Source of the DNA: Tricholomella constricta
Taxonomy: Eukaryota; Basidiomycota; Agaricomycetes; Agaricales; Lyophyllaceae
Length of the DNA stretch: 64,000 bases
NCBI GenBank assembly: GCA_013368375.1
Contig: JAACJP010000001.1
Coordinates: forward strand, 1-64,000
Direction: 5' to 3'
A program made the translations under genes and the position numbers. Each line of letters begins with the position of its first letter. Positions within the stretch are counted from its first letter, which is position 1. The notes under the pieces were generated by a model. It was not told where the DNA came from and ran no database searches. It saw only the letters and a program-made list of their open reading frames with translations. Positions 18,314 through 31,210 of this stretch are shown here, in pieces.

Positions 18314-20731
18314 TCAGTCGAGTAGCCCGGCGCCTTGTTGCTGGTCGGCAAACACCAGTCCAGCAGCAATTGCTTCGTCTCGCCGTAGCAAGCGGAATAG
18401 TTCAGGTACCCAGATGAGATCTTCTGGGCGTGCTGGTTGGTCGTGCAGGCCCTCGTCAGGCTGCATGCGGTGTGCTAATCTGCGGCGATTCACCTGATCA
18501 GGTGGTTTCCGCTTTGGTCTGGCCTTGGGGAAGGGTGGAGGTGGATTTTCGCTTGGGAAAGCGAAGGTCCGTGGGTTGACCTCGAGGAATTCGAGGTAAT
18601 TCTTATGTTCGAGGCGCGCCGGGGCCCGGCGCTTCCTCGTGTACCTGGGACATTGGTCCAGGATGTGGGCTCTGGTTTCGAGCCCCCCGTTGCGACAGGA
18701 GCAGTTCACCTCCTCAGAAAGGTTAAACCGCCTCCGGTACTCGCCAATAGGGGCGTGATTGAGGATGCTACGAGACATCCGAGCGGTGTGGGCATTTGAC
18801 TTGCCCATTACTTTAAGCCATGGGCTACCATCAAGGTGTGATGGTGCTATTGGCTTGCCTTTCCTCTTTGTTCGAAGGAATGATCTGCCGCTGTATTCAG
18901 GCTGCTGGAATAGACGAGTCCATTCCTTCAGCATCTGTTCAACAGTGCGTTTGCGCGCATAATCTAGTGATGTGCGTGAGCGAGGTCCTTGTGGCACTTT
19001 CAGCTGCGTAGCAGCCTCATGCGACGAGAAGTGGATATCCCACCGCAAACGGCTTGGGACGTGTATGAATTGCACATGGCGGTCTGGATGGTCAGACAAC
19101 CAAGTACAAAGTTTGGAGCAGATTGCAATCGAATGCATCTGACCTGAATGTAGACTGGCATCCACAGCCCACTTAATGGCCTTGGTTGAGTCCGAGAAGA
19201 CCAGAATTCTGTCCGAGTCTGGTCGTTGCAGTGCTTTGCCTACAGCCATTGCGATGGCTGCGAGTTCAGCATCGTCTGAGGTAGCTTTGCCGGCCACCTG
19301 CCGGGATACACTGGGACCTACGTCCCCGTGGATAAGGGTGCAGGCAATAATTGCCTGGAGTCGATTGTCAGTGGGGACCGAGGCGTCCGCTGCAACCATG
19401 ACGGTTCGCGGATCCAGGCCTCCCTCAGTGCGAAGCGCATCCAAGTGGTTGCGTCGATCAGCTAGGGCCTCTTTATCCCGGGGGATGTCAAGGTCATAGG
19501 TGATTTGGGCTCCAAACAAGTCGGAAACCCGTTGCCCTGGTGTGGCCTCCTCGTGGAGGGGGTTCATGGGCTCATTGACAACAGAGGCGTTAGCCTCCGC
19601 GTCCATCACAGAAGATTTAACTCGCTTCTGTAATGAGGGTGCCATACTTGATATGGCGCAGGGGTGGAATTCCTCCCCTCTGAACAGACCATGCCGCGTA
19701 CTCATGAGAGAGAGTGTTGGATGGGTGTTCAGGAGTGTACGAGTCCGGGCGAAAGAGCGATCGACCAGTTTCTTGATGTGCAGATGGACAGGTGGTAAGC
19801 CTGCAAGGGTTTCCACCCCTCCACCAGGAGATGTGCGAAATGCACCAAGTATCCAGAGCGCCGCCTTGCGTTGCATCTGGGCGAGTGACTTCATAACCAT
19901 TTTGTTACGAGCGCCTTTATATGTCCATAACCTGCACCCGTACGTGGCCAAGGGCAGCACACAGGCGCGGTAAAGGAGACGTTTTTGAGAGGGGGTAATC
20001 CCCCGCGATGAGTTGCCAAGCATCACCATGGCTTTCACCGTGGTGAGTGACTTGGTAGCGTAGTATTTGACATGGTCTTTGAATGTAAGACCTCTGTCAA
20101 AATAGAACCCAAGGTAGCGCCAGACGCGCTTTGGCTTGAGTGGGGTGTCCTCTGTGTAGGGGGCATAGCCTAAGTCAATCGATGGGTTATCATCGGTTGC
20201 TTTGCGGGAGAAATGAAAGACTTCAGTTTTGTCGTGTTCAAGGAGTAAACCAATCGCATCCACCAGTTCATTGATGACTGCGTAGGCTTCCTTGAGTTTA
20301 ATGAGATTTGTATCCCATGTTTTAGATTGGACAATGAGGGAGCCATCGTCCACGTATGACATTAGAGTGCAGAGGTCCACCTCGATTCTCTTTTGGAAAA
20401 TTCTCATCACTGGCACAAGGTACAGTGCAGAGAGGATTGGAGACAGAGCGGACCCTTGGCCAACCCCGACATCAGCGCGCATCCTGGGCGAGGACTCTGT
20501 GTTCCACGCATAGGAAGTATAACGATCCACTAGGTAGGATCGAAAGAAGTTAACAACAGCCGGGGAGAAGCCTAGCCGCTCCAGCGTTGCGATGAGAACC
20601 TCATGGTTCAAGGAGGGAAAGAATTGTGCCAGGTCAAAGGCAACAACACTTGTTTCTAATCCACGGGCCCAGCCCGTCTTGACGATGTGGGTAAGGTACA
20701 CCCCAGCATCTTCAGTGGAATGCTGACGCAC
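18314..20731 (-). CDS. LINE ORF2 RT/RNase H, unit 2 (hybrid copy)
   Basis: 805 aa. Motifs as in LINE-A. The C-terminal part carries LINE-B variants (Asn instead of Ile before L-S-E-E-V, and R-L-A-H-R-M-Q). Val replaces Leu in K-W-A-L-D-A-S, a change shared only by units 2-4. So it was copied within the amplified unit. Confidence 0.9.
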   Translation of the reverse strand: MRQHSTEDAGVYLTHIVKTGWARGLETSVVAFDLAQFFPSLNHEVLIATLERLGFSPAVVNFFRSYLVDRYTSYAWNTESSPRMRADVGVGQGSALSPILSALYLVPVMRIFQKRIEVDLCTLMSYVDDGSLIVQSKTWDTNLIKLKEAYAVINELVDAIGLLLEHDKTEVFHFSRKATDDNPSIDLGYAPYTEDTPLKPKRVWRYLGFYFDRGLTFKDHVKYYATKSLTTVKAMVMLGNSSRGITPSQKRLLYRACVLPLATYGCRLWTYKGARNKMVMKSLAQMQRKAALWILGAFRTSPGGGVETLAGLPPVHLHIKKLVDRSFARTRTLLNTHPTLSLMSTRHGLFRGEEFHPCAISSMAPSLQKRVKSSVMDAEANASVVNEPMNPLHEEATPGQRVSDLFGAQITYDLDIPRDKEALADRRNHLDALRTEGGLDPRTVMVAADASVPTDNRLQAIIACTLIHGDVGPSVSRQVAGKATSDDAELAAIAMAVGKALQRPDSDRILVFSDSTKAIKWAVDASLHSGQMHSIAICSKLCTWLSDHPDRHVQFIHVPSRLRWDIHFSSHEAATQLKVPQGPRSRTSLDYARKRTVEQMLKEWTRLFQQPEYSGRSFLRTKRKGKPIAPSHLDGSPWLKVMGKSNAHTARMSRSILNHAPIGEYRRRFNLSEEVNCSCRNGGLETRAHILDQCPRYTRKRRAPARLEHKNYLEFLEVNPRTFAFPSENPPPPFPKARPKRKPPDQVNRRRLAHRMQPDEGLHDQPARPEDLIWVPELFRLLRRDEAIAAGLVFADQQQGAGLLD

Positions 20732-20740
20732 TCCTCCGAA

Positions 20741-21449
20741 CTAGTTGGGATGGAAGATACCATGCTTTGCTGCTTCAAACTGCATACGGTTTGCGAGCAT
20801 TTTCTCAAACAGCTTCCCGAGCGTGTTCAATAGCACAATAGGCCTGAATGCTTTGGGAGCGGAATATGAGGGCTTGTTCGGTTTTGGGAGAATAACCGAG
20901 CGAGACTCTTTAAAGTGAGATGGCCAGTAACCCACGCGGAGGCAGGCACTGGCAATCTTGGTGAACTTGTCAGCAACATCGTTGTCAATGACAAGTTTTT
21001 TGAGCTGGTACCAGGTCAAATGATCTGGTCCCGGCGCAGACGTGTTTGAACACTTTGCCAATTCTTCCCGGAGTTCTGCAGTGCTGAAGTCCACCCACTC
21101 GCGCGGGGGTTCTTGCTCCACTTCCTCCAGTACTTCCACTTTGACTGGTCGATCTGACGCAGCATTATATGTGGCGTGAAGGGCCTGCCAAAGGTCATCC
21201 ATCGTATTACAGGGCGCTTCGTTGTAGCGAATTGCCTCGTATGTTGGGAGGTTGCGTTGCTTGGTCCAATTCATCAGGTCCCAAGGTCGCTTGTTCTTGG
21301 TGGCAATGGTTTCGATGCGTTCATCGAAAAATTGCCGTTTAGCCGCCTTTGTGGCGCGCCTAGGAGCCCCATAGTCTGCAGGGGACCGGGACTGTCTGTA
21401 CTGCCTCATCGCAGTGGCGCAGTCAGCATTCCACCAGGCTTTTGACCGG
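20741..21449 (-). CDS. LINE ORF2 pre-RT segment, unit 2
   Basis: Ends at the shared TAG (20741-20743). The 5' truncation point GACCGG|ATGTAATG is that of LINE-A, proving the 5' side of this hybrid derives from LINE-A. Confidence 0.82.
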
Positions 21450-22022
21450 ATGTAATGCTCTCTAAATATGCTTCCAGTTGATACTCCTCTAAATGTCTTG
21501 TTTGTCGAGTTTTAACTTGACAATGTACACATCACGGCTTGGTGGGACATCCAGAGAGGATGATAACATGGAAAATGAGCTCAATGACAAGGATGATATC
21601 CTCGATGATGAAGACGGTGAGCTGAGTGAATATAGAAGTTTCTGCATCAGCTAACGAATGAGGTAGATGGTCCTTCACATAACCTGAGATGACAATGTCG
21701 TGCATCCTATTCCACCGAACGATGTTATTTACACTATGTAAGCTATTCTTACAAATTCACAAAGAGAATGTATTGAAAGTATCCCTGTGTCCTCTTATAG
21801 CTGTCAATCAGCAATCTTCGTTGTTTGTGCTTCAGAGTGCGTGATACAGCACCATCTCTGATATTGAGCTTTACACCTTCTCCGCTACTGAGATATAATG
21901 TACTCTTTATGCACAGCATTGTCAATATTGAGCTAGATACAGCTGTTGCGGCCCTAGTAGATCAAGGGCAGATACGAACGACGCAGTAAGCAAATGCCTA
22001 CAGCACTCTCAATCTCTCACTG

Positions 22023-22721
22023 ATGCAATCTCTAGGATTCCCAGCGTCGTGTTCCTATTTGAAGATCGTCAACGTCCCCTTCTTTCAGAAGGTGGGCGGG
22101 GCACCTATCACGCAGGATCTTGTCGAATCGCGCATTTGTCAAGATCCTGTCACCAAGGACTTCCACCTTGCATCCAAGCCCCGGGTTTCGAGCTCGCCGG
22201 CGTCGGATTCCTGCACGGTGTGGTTCGATATCTGGGACACCCAGAGGGCCAACCTCAAGCAGCTCGTCAACAAACACTTGTCGTTTGGTGGCCAGATCTG
22301 CATGATCCGACCTGCTGAGAAGCGTCCTGGCACGCCTCAGTGTCAACGTTGCTGGAAATGGGGCCACATCGACACACGATGCACCTTGAACCACAATATT
22401 TGCGCGCACTGTGGGGGCCCCCACGGTTTGCAATACCACCGGGTGTTGGGCAGCTGCTGCAAAGCGAAGTCCAAAGCAAACCCTCCTGTTGAAGCGATGC
22501 ACCCTGACGAGGACTGCCCGCATTCCCCCAAGTGCGTGAACTGCGGCGGTGAGCATCTTGCAAATGCAAAGACCTGCCCGTACTTCCGACACCGATTTGA
22601 GCCCGAGTGGATCAAGGGCAGATACAAACGAGACACAGTAAGCAAACACCTACAGCACTCTCAATCCCCCACTGATGCAATCTCTAGGCGCCATCGTCCT
22701 AATATGCATACTTCATTGTAA
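22023..22721 (+). CDS. LINE ORF1 zinc-knuckle fragment, unit 2
   Basis: Identical in translation to the unit 1 copy (232 aa, three zinc-knuckle-like motifs). Confidence 0.82.
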   Translation: MQSLGFPASCSYLKIVNVPFFQKVGGAPITQDLVESRICQDPVTKDFHLASKPRVSSSPASDSCTVWFDIWDTQRANLKQLVNKHLSFGGQICMIRPAEKRPGTPQCQRCWKWGHIDTRCTLNHNICAHCGGPHGLQYHRVLGSCCKAKSKANPPVEAMHPDEDCPHSPKCVNCGGEHLANAKTCPYFRHRFEPEWIKGRYKRDTVSKHLQHSQSPTDAISRRHRPNMHTSL

Positions 22722-22774
22722 TACAGTTGTTACCTATGCCTAGTACAACAACTATATCATGATTATCTATACTG

Positions 22775-23260
22775 TCCCAGAACGTAAATCGAAACTATGA
22801 GTTGGTTTCAAACATTCTGGAAGAACACAAGTCATCATTCAACCTCTTAATGATTCAAGAACCCCCATGGAACTTCATACGGCGCACCGTCTCAGCTACC
22901 AACCCAGAAGGGGAGGCAGTGGTCGGTCCACCAATTCATCCAGACTGGTTGGTCATCTTCCAGCGCCCGAAAGGCGAGGACGATAGACCACGAGTCATGA
23001 CCTATGTGAACAAATGGCTAGCAGCAATGTGACCCGCGTTTCGCACAGACGCAGATCACAGGGACATCCTGGTGCTCACGTTGTGGGGTGAAGACAACAC
23101 TCCTCTACACTATATCAATGTCTATTCAGACCAAAACTCCACAGCCATTAACTGGCTGTGCAACAACGTAGAACGCCTGCCACAGCTTCAGTGCATGGCA
23201 GGCGACTTCAACTGCCATTCATCTGTCTGGGACCCCCGACACGAAGGCAACAATCATGTG
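22775..23260 (+). pseudogene. LINE endonuclease fragment, unit 2
   Basis: Same TGA and same truncation as in unit 1, so both defects predate the amplification. Confidence 0.75.
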
Positions 23261-23634
23261 CTGGAGTCGATTGTCAGTGGGGACCAAGGCGCGATGATTG
23301 CGGGCCCGCTGGACCGTGAGACATGCTACATTGTAGTGCCTGTATGTGACTGTCTGTCTTTACTTGGTCACTTGGTGCCCATGCAGACGGAGCCCGATGC
23401 GATACGTGAGGGAGTAGAGTCTAAAGGGGATAGTTCGCGAAGCAAGAATGCTGCTCGATATGCTTTTAGGTGCAGGTAACAGTTCAGGCTATCACTTGAT
23501 GGGACGTAATAGGGTAGGGTTGATGGAATAGCGTAGGAGAGAGGATGAGAGATTCTGAAGAGAAATGAAAATAATTTGATAGCGTGTTGCTCTCTTGTCG
23601 GAAGTCTGCAGATTACTTAAGCTTTCTCATCACA

Positions 23635-24601
23635 TGATACTCGCATTGGAGGGCGGGTGCGAGGCGTATTCCAATACCCAGCTATTGTGCGAGGCGTATT
23701 CCGATACCCAGCTATTGCCTGCAGGATTGAATCCCTTCCATTGAATTAAGTACATTTGACGGTTCCTGTCTTTGCAGTTGGTGAGCTTATGCCCCAAGAT
23801 CGCTATTAAGCTCCAAAACATTGAGTGTGTTGATGTCCCCATAGAGCAAGTGAAAAGTTGTTTTTTGGGTCGCCTCACTGTCGACGCGACATGCTTTCAC
23901 GCCCATTACATAAGTAAATGACCGCATTTTGGATCTGCGTGCGTTTTTAAAATTCAATAAATTAGCTACCCCTGTAATTCCTGCACAACCGATCGTGTCC
24001 TAGCAAACCACAGGATCTGTTCAGTTGAAACCACCAGTACCCTTCTTGGTTGGCTCAGAAACGCGTGAATATGGCGCGTTTTTTGGCATTAGCGCTTAGA
24101 AACTCCGGATTTGGACTGAGCAGATCCTCCATATAGATGAAAAAATGTGATCGGCACAGGCATTGTGTCTACTTAGGGCGTATTTCGGTCAAAAAATGGA
24201 TTATCCTGATCACAGGTGTATCTGATAGGGGGTAACAACATATACAAACAAAAGGAATTCTGCAGGCATTGCGTCTCTCCAAAAACAGAAGGCATGGGAT
24301 ACGTGTCCAGTAGTCGGAGTTGGTAGACCATCGGGTTGACTTTTTCCATCACTTCAAAAGGACTGATGCTATGTTGTATCAGCTTCCTTCCTGTTCCTTT
24401 GACATTGACGAGTTTAAGGAATAAGGGGTGATAAGCGCCCAATCTCCTTCTTCAAGCTCTACTATAGGGCGCTGACCCTTGTTATATGCTTTAGCTTGTC
24501 TTTCCTGAGCTAGTACGGCAGCGTCGCGAGCATTTTTTTCGGTGTAATTCCAGTTCCTCCAGAAACCCTTGACTTCTTTGGCTTGCAAGGAAAGGTCTAT
24601 T
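23635..24601 (-). pseudogene. Gypsy-2 integrase tail and chromodomain, unit 2
   Basis: Copy of 17023-17988 with one extra T in a homopolymer near 24530. Confidence 0.78.
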
Positions 24602-24926
24602 GACGGGATCCGTGGCTTTTTTTTTTTTTTTTTTGAAATCCATATTTATACCCCGGCGCCCGGTCGCAGTCCGGCTGGTGTGTAGTACATGGTATATCTA
24701 CAGTGACAGTAATGGTGTTGCATGTAACGTGTGCATCTCGATATGCAGGCCGCTCGGAAGAGTCCCGCGTGGAGGCAGAATCTGCCAAATAGCGAGGGTG
24801 TGCTCGCTGAAAGGTTCCAAGTTGCAGAAGGACCCCTCCGCCTTGGCGGTGGGGCTAGCTTAGCCCTCCCGAGGGAAGGTACCACAGGAATGACCCCGAG
24901 GCCCCCTTCTGACGGTAGGGTACCAA

Positions 24927-27343
24927 TCAGTCGAGTAGCCCGGCGCCTTGTTGCTGGTCGGCAAACACCAGTCCAGCAGCAATTGCTTCGTCTCGCCGTA
25001 GCAAGCGGAATAGTTCAGGTACCCAGATGAGATCTTCTGGGCGTGCTGGTTGGTCGTGCAGGCCCTCGTCAGGCTGCATGCGGTGTGCTAATCTGCGGCG
25101 ATTCACCTGATCAGGTGGTTTCCGCTTTGGTCTGGCCTTGGGGAAGGGTGGAGGTGGATTTTCGCTTGGGAAAGCGAAGGTCCGTGGGTTGACCTCGAGG
25201 AATTCGAGGTAATTCTTATGTTCGAGGCGCGCCGGGGCCCGGCGCTTCCTCGTGTACCTGGGACATTGGTCCAGGATGTGGGCTCTGGTTTCGAGCCCCC
25301 CGTTGCGACAGGAGCAGTTCACCTCCTCAGAAAGGTTAAACCGCCTCCGGTACTCGCCAATAGGGGCGTGATTGAGGATGCTACGAGACATCCGAGCGGT
25401 GTGGGCATTTGACTTGCCCATTACTTTAAGCCATGGGCTACCATCAAGGTGTGATGGTGCTATTGGCTTGCCTTTCCTCTTTGTTCGAAGGAATGATCTG
25501 CCGCTGTATTCAGGCTGCTGGAATAGACGAGTCCATTCCTTCAGCATCTGTTCAACAGTGCGTTTGCGCGCATAATCTAGTGATGTGCGTGAGCGAGGTC
25601 CTTGTGGCACTTTCAGCTGCGTAGCAGCCTCATGCGACGAGAAGTGGATATCCCACCGCAAACGGCTTGGGACGTGTATGAATTGCACATGGCGGTCTGG
25701 ATGGTCAGACAACCAAGTACAAAGTTTGGAGCAGATTGCAATCGAATGCATCTGACCTGAATGTAGACTGGCATCCACAGCCCACTTAATGGCCTTGGTT
25801 GAGTCCGAGAAGACCAGAATTCTGTCCGAGTCTGGTCGTTGCAGTGCTTTGCCTACAGCCATTGCGATGGCTGCGAGTTCAGCATCGTCTGAGGTAGCTT
25901 TGCCGGCCACCTGCCGGGATACACTGGGACCTACGTCCCCGTGGATAAGGGTGCAGGCAATAATTGCCTGGAGTCGATTGTCAGTGGGGACCGAGGCGTC
26001 CGCTGCAACCATGACGGTTCGCGGATCCAGGCCTCCCTCAGTGCGAAGCGCATCCAAGTGGTTGCGTCGATCAGCTAGGGCCTCTTTATCCCGGGGGATG
26101 TCAAGGTCATAGGTGATTTGGGCTCCAAACAAGTCGGAAACCCGTTGCCCTGGTGTGGCCTCCTCGTGGAGGGGTTCATGGGCTCATTGACAACAGAGGC
26201 GTTAGCCTCCGCGTCCATCACAGAAGATTTAACTCGCTTCTGTAATGAGGGTGCCATACTTGATATGGCGCAGGGGTGGAATTCCTCCCCTCTGAACAGA
26301 CCATGCCGCGTACTCATGAGAGAGAGTGTTGGATGGGTGTTCAGGAGTGTACGAGTCCGGGCGAAAGAGCGATCGACCAGTTTCTTGATGTGCAGATGGA
26401 CAGGTGGTAAGCCTGCAAGGGTTTCCACCCCTCCACCAGGAGATGTGCGAAATGCACCAAGTATCCAGAGCGCCGCCTTGCGTTGCATCTGGGCGAGTGA
26501 CTTCATAACCATTTTGTTACGAGCGCCTTTATATGTCCATAACCTGCACCCGTACGTGGCCAAGGGCAGCACACAGGCGCGGTAAAGGAGACGTTTTTGA
26601 GAGGGGGTAATCCCCCGCGATGAGTTGCCAAGCATCACCATGGCTTTCACCGTGGTGAGTGACTTGGTAGCGTAGTATTTGACATGGTCTTTGAATGTAA
26701 GACCTCTGTCAAAATAGAACCCAAGGTAGCGCCAGACGCGCTTTGGCTTGAGTGGGGTGTCCTCTGTGTAGGGGGCATAGCCTAAGTCAATCGATGGGTT
26801 ATCATCGGTTGCTTTGCGGGAGAAATGAAAGACTTCAGTTTTGTCGTGTTCAAGGAGTAAACCAATCGCATCCACCAGTTCATTGATGACTGCGTAGGCT
26901 TCCTTGAGTTTAATGAGATTTGTATCCCATGTTTTAGATTGGACAATGAGGGAGCCATCGTCCACGTATGACATTAGAGTGCAGAGGTCCACCTCGATTC
27001 TCTTTTGGAAAATTCTCATCACTGGCACAAGGTACAGTGCAGAGAGGATTGGAGACAGAGCGGACCCTTGGCCAACCCCGACATCAGCGCGCATCCTGGG
27101 CGAGGACTCTGTGTTCCACGCATAGGAAGTATAACGATCCACTAGGTAGGATCGAAAGAAGTTAACAACAGCCGGGGAGAAGCCTAGCCGCTCCAGCGTT
27201 GCGATGAGAACCTCATGGTTCAAGGAGGGAAAGAATTGTGCCAGGTCAAAGGCAACAACACTTGTTTCTAATCCACGGGCCCAGCCCGTCTTGACGATGT
27301 GGGTAAGGTACACCCCAGCATCTTCAGTGGAATGCTGACGCAC
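24927..27343 (-). pseudogene. LINE ORF2 RT/RNase H, unit 3 (one frameshift)
   Basis: RT part 27343 to about 26170 and RNase H part to 24927 are in different frames because a run of five G is four here (near 26170). All motifs are otherwise intact. The change is of a kind produced by long-read homopolymer error. Confidence 0.85.
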
Positions 27344-27352
27344 TCCTCCGAA

Positions 27353-28059
27353 CTAGTTGGGATGGAAGATACCATGCTTTGCTGCTTCAAACTGCATACG
27401 GTTTGCGAGCATTTTCTCAAACAGCTTCCCGAGCGTGTTCAATAGCACAATAGGCCTGAATGCTTTGGAGCGGAATATGAGGGCTTGTTCGGTTTTGGGA
27501 GAATAACCGAGCGAGACTCTTTAAAGTGAGATGGCCAGTAACCCACGCGGAGGCAGGCACTGGCAATCTTGGTGAACTTGTCAGCAACATCGTTGTCAAT
27601 GACAAGTTTTTTGAGCTGGTACCAGGTCAAATGATCTGGTCCCGGCGCAGACGTGTTTGAACACTTTGCCAATTCTTCCCGGAGTTCTGCAGTGCTGAAG
27701 TCCACCCACTCGCGCGGGGGTTCTTGCTCCACTTCCTCCAGTACTTCCACTTTGACTGGTCGATCTGACGCAGCATTATATGTGGCGTGAAGGGCCTGCC
27801 AAAGGTCATCCATCGTATTACAGGGCGCTTCGTTGTAGCGAATTGCCTCGTATGTTGGGAGGTTGCGTTGCTTGGTCCAATTCATCAGGTCCCAAGGTCG
27901 CTTGTTCTTGGTGGCAATGGTTTCGATGCGTTCATCGAAAAATTGCCGTTTAGCCGCCTTTGTGGCGCGCCTAGGAGCCCATAGTCTGCAGGGGACCGGG
28001 ACTGTCTGTACTGCCTCATCGCAGTGGCGCAGTCAGCATTCCACCAGGCTTTTGACCGG
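27353..28059 (-). pseudogene. LINE ORF2 pre-RT segment, unit 3
   Basis: Shared TAG at 27353-27355. Single-base losses near 27466 and 27979 break the frame. Confidence 0.75.
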
Positions 28060-28570
28060 ATGTAATGCTCTCTAAATATGCTTCCAGTTGATACTCCTCT
28101 AAATGTCTTGTTTGTCGAGTTTTAACTTGACAATGTACACATCACGGCTTGGTGGGACATCCAGAGAGGATGATAACATGGAAAATGAGCTCAATGACAA
28201 GGATGATATCCTCGATGATGAAGACGGTGAGCTGAGTGAATATAGAAGTTTCTGCATCAGCTAACGAATGAGGTAGATGGTCCTTCACATAACCTGAGAT
28301 GACAATGTCGTGCATCCTATTCCACCGAACGATGTTATTTACACTATGTAAGCTATTCTTACAAATTCACAAAGAGAATGTATTGAAAGTATCCCTGTGT
28401 CCTCTTATAGCTGTCAATCAGCAATCTTCGTTGTTTGTGCTTCAGAGTGCGTGATACAGCACCATCTCTGATATTGAGCTTTACACCTTCTCCGCTACTG
28501 AGATATAATGTACTCTTTATGCACAGCATTGTCAATATTGAGCTAGATACAGCTGTTGCGGCCCTAGTAG

Positions 28571-29332
28571 AATCAAGGGCAGATACGAACGACGCAGTAA
28601 GCAAATGCCTACAGCACTCTCAATCTCTCACTGATGCAATCTCTAGGATTCCCAGCGTCGTGTTCCTATTTGAAGATCGTCAACGTCCCCTTCTTTCAGA
28701 AGGTGGGCGGGGCACCTATCACGCAGGATCTTGTCGAATCGCGCATTTGTCAAGATCCTGTCACCAAGGACTTCCACCTTGCATCCAAGCCCCGGGTTTC
28801 GAGCTCGCCGGCGTCGGATTCCTGCACGGTGTGGTTCGATATCTGGACACCCAGAGGGCCAACCTCAAGCAGCTCGTCAACAAACACTTGTCGTTTGGTG
28901 GCCAGATCTGCATGATCCGACCTGCTGAGAAGCGTCCTGGCACGCCTCAGTGTCAACGTTGCTGGAAATGGGGCCACATCGACACACGATGCACCTTGAA
29001 CCACAATATTTGCGCGCACTGTGGGGGCCCCCACGGTTTGCAATACCCACCGGGTGTTGGGCAGCTGCTGCAAAGCGAAGTCCAAAGCAAACCCTCCTGT
29101 TGAAGCGATGCACCCTGACGAGGACTGCCCGCATTCCCCCAAGTGCGTGAACTGCGGCGGTGAGCATCTTGCAAATGCAAAGACCTGCCCGTACTTCCGA
29201 CACCGATTTGAGCCCGAGTGGATCAAGGGCAGATACAAACGAGACACAGTAAGCAAACACCTACAGCACTCTCAATCCCCCACTGATGCAATCTCTAGGC
29301 GCCATCGTCCTAATATGCATACTTCATTGTAA
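28571..29332 (+). pseudogene. LINE ORF1 zinc-knuckle fragment, unit 3 (frameshifted)
   Basis: Same sequence as the other units, but a missing G near 28845 and an added C near 29046 split the frame. An extra A near 28571 opens a longer upstream frame not present in other units. Confidence 0.75.
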
Positions 29333-29385
29333 TACAGTTGTTACCTATGCCTAGTACAACAACTATATCATGATTATCTATACTG

Positions 29386-29871
29386 TCCCAGAACGTAAAT
29401 CGAAACTATGAGTTGGTTTCAAACATTCTGGAAGAACACAAGTCATCATTCAACCTCTTAATGATTCAAGAACCCCCATGGAACTTCATACGGCGCACCG
29501 TCTCAGCTACCAACCCAGAAGGGGAGGCAGTGGTCGGTCCACCAATTCATCCAGACTGGTTGGTCATCTTCCAGCGCCCGAAAGGCGAGGACGATAGACC
29601 ACGAGTCATGACCTATGTGAACAAATGGCTAGCAGCAATGTGACCCGCGTTTCGCACAGACGCAGATCACAGGGACATCCTGGTGCTCACGTTGTGGGGT
29701 GAAGACAACACTCCTCTACACTATATCAATGTCTATTCAGACCAAAACTCCACAGCCATTAACTGGCTGTGCAACAACGTAGAACGCCTGCCACAGCTTC
29801 AGTGCATGGCAGGCGACTTCAACTGCCATTCATCTGTCTGGGACCCCCGACACGAAGGCAACAATCATGTG
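29386..29871 (+). pseudogene. LINE endonuclease fragment, unit 3
   Basis: Same truncated endonuclease with the internal TGA as units 1, 2 and 4. Confidence 0.72.
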
Positions 29872-30245
29872 CTGGAGTCGATTGTCAGTGGGGACCAAGG
29901 CGCGATGATTGCGGGCCCGCTGGACCGTGAGACATGCTACATTGTAGTGCCTGTATGTGACTGTCTGTCTTTACTTGGTCACTTGGTGCCCATGCAGACG
30001 GAGCCCGATGCGATACGTGAGGGAGTAGAGTCTAAAGGGGATAGTTCGCGAAGCAAGAATGCTGCTCGATATGCTTTTAGGTGCAGGTAACAGTTCAGGC
30101 TATCACTTGATGGGACGTAATAGGGTAGGGTTGATGGAATAGCGTAGGAGAGAGGATGAGAGATTCTGAAGAGAAATGAAAATAATTTGATAGCGTGTTG
30201 CTCTCTTGTCGGAAGTCTGCAGATTACTTAAGCTTTCTCATCACA

Positions 30246-31210
30246 TGATACTCGCATTGGAGGGCGGGTGCGAGGCGTATTCCAATACCCAGCTATTGTG
30301 CGAGGCGTATTCCGATACCCAGCTATTGCCTGCAGGATTGAATCCCTTCCATTGAATTAAGTACATTTGACGGTTCCTGTCTTTGCAGTTGGTGAGCTTA
30401 TGCCCCAAGATCGCTATTAAGCTCCAAAACATTGAGTGTGTTGATGTCCCCATAGAGCAAGTGAAAAGTTGTTTTTTGGGTCGCCTCACTGTCGACGCGA
30501 CATGCTTTCACGCCCATTACATAAGTAAATGACCGCATTTTGGATCTGCGTGCGTTTTTAAAATTCAATAAATTAGCTACCCCTGTAATTCCTGCACAAC
30601 CGATCGTGTCCTAGCAAACCACAGGATCTGTTCAGTTGAAACCACCAGTACCCTTCTTGGTTGGCTCAGAAACGCGTGAATATGGCGCGTTTTTTGGCAT
30701 TAGCGCTTAGAAACTCCGGATTTGGACTGAGCAGATCCTCCATATAGATGAAAAAATGTGATCGGCACAGGCATTGTGTCTACTTAGGGCGTATTTCGGT
30801 CAAAAAATGGATTATCCTGATCACAGGTGTATCTGATAGGGGGTAACAACATATACAAACAAAAGGAATTCTGCAGGCATTGCGTCTCTCCAAAAACAGA
30901 AGGCATGGGATACGTGTCCAGTAGTCGGAGTTGGTAGACCATCGGGTTGACTTTTTCCATCACTTCAAAAGGACTGATGCTATGTTGTATCAGCTTCCTT
31001 CCTGTTCCTTTGACATTGACGAGTTTAAGGAATAAGGGTGATAAGCGCCCAATCTCCTTCTTCAAGCTCTACTATAGGGCGCTGACCCTTGTTATATGCT
31101 TTAGCTTGTCTTTCCTGAGCTAGTACGGCAGCGTCGCGAGCATTTTTTCGGTGTAATTCCAGTTCCTCCAGAAACCCTTGACTTCTTTGGCTTGCAAGGA
31201 AAGGTCTATT
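30246..31210 (-). pseudogene. Gypsy-2 integrase tail and chromodomain, unit 3
   Basis: Copy of 17023-17988 with one G fewer near 31035. Confidence 0.75.

Larger units (their letters stand above)
18004..24616. repeat. Array unit 2
   Basis: Hybrid LINE 18004-21449 (minus), unknown-gene scrap 21450-21655, LINE 5' fragment 21960-23291 (plus), LTR-like 23295-23634, chromovirus tail 23635-24601 (minus). One extra T in a run near 24530 shifts the integrase-tail frame relative to the other units. Confidence 0.92.
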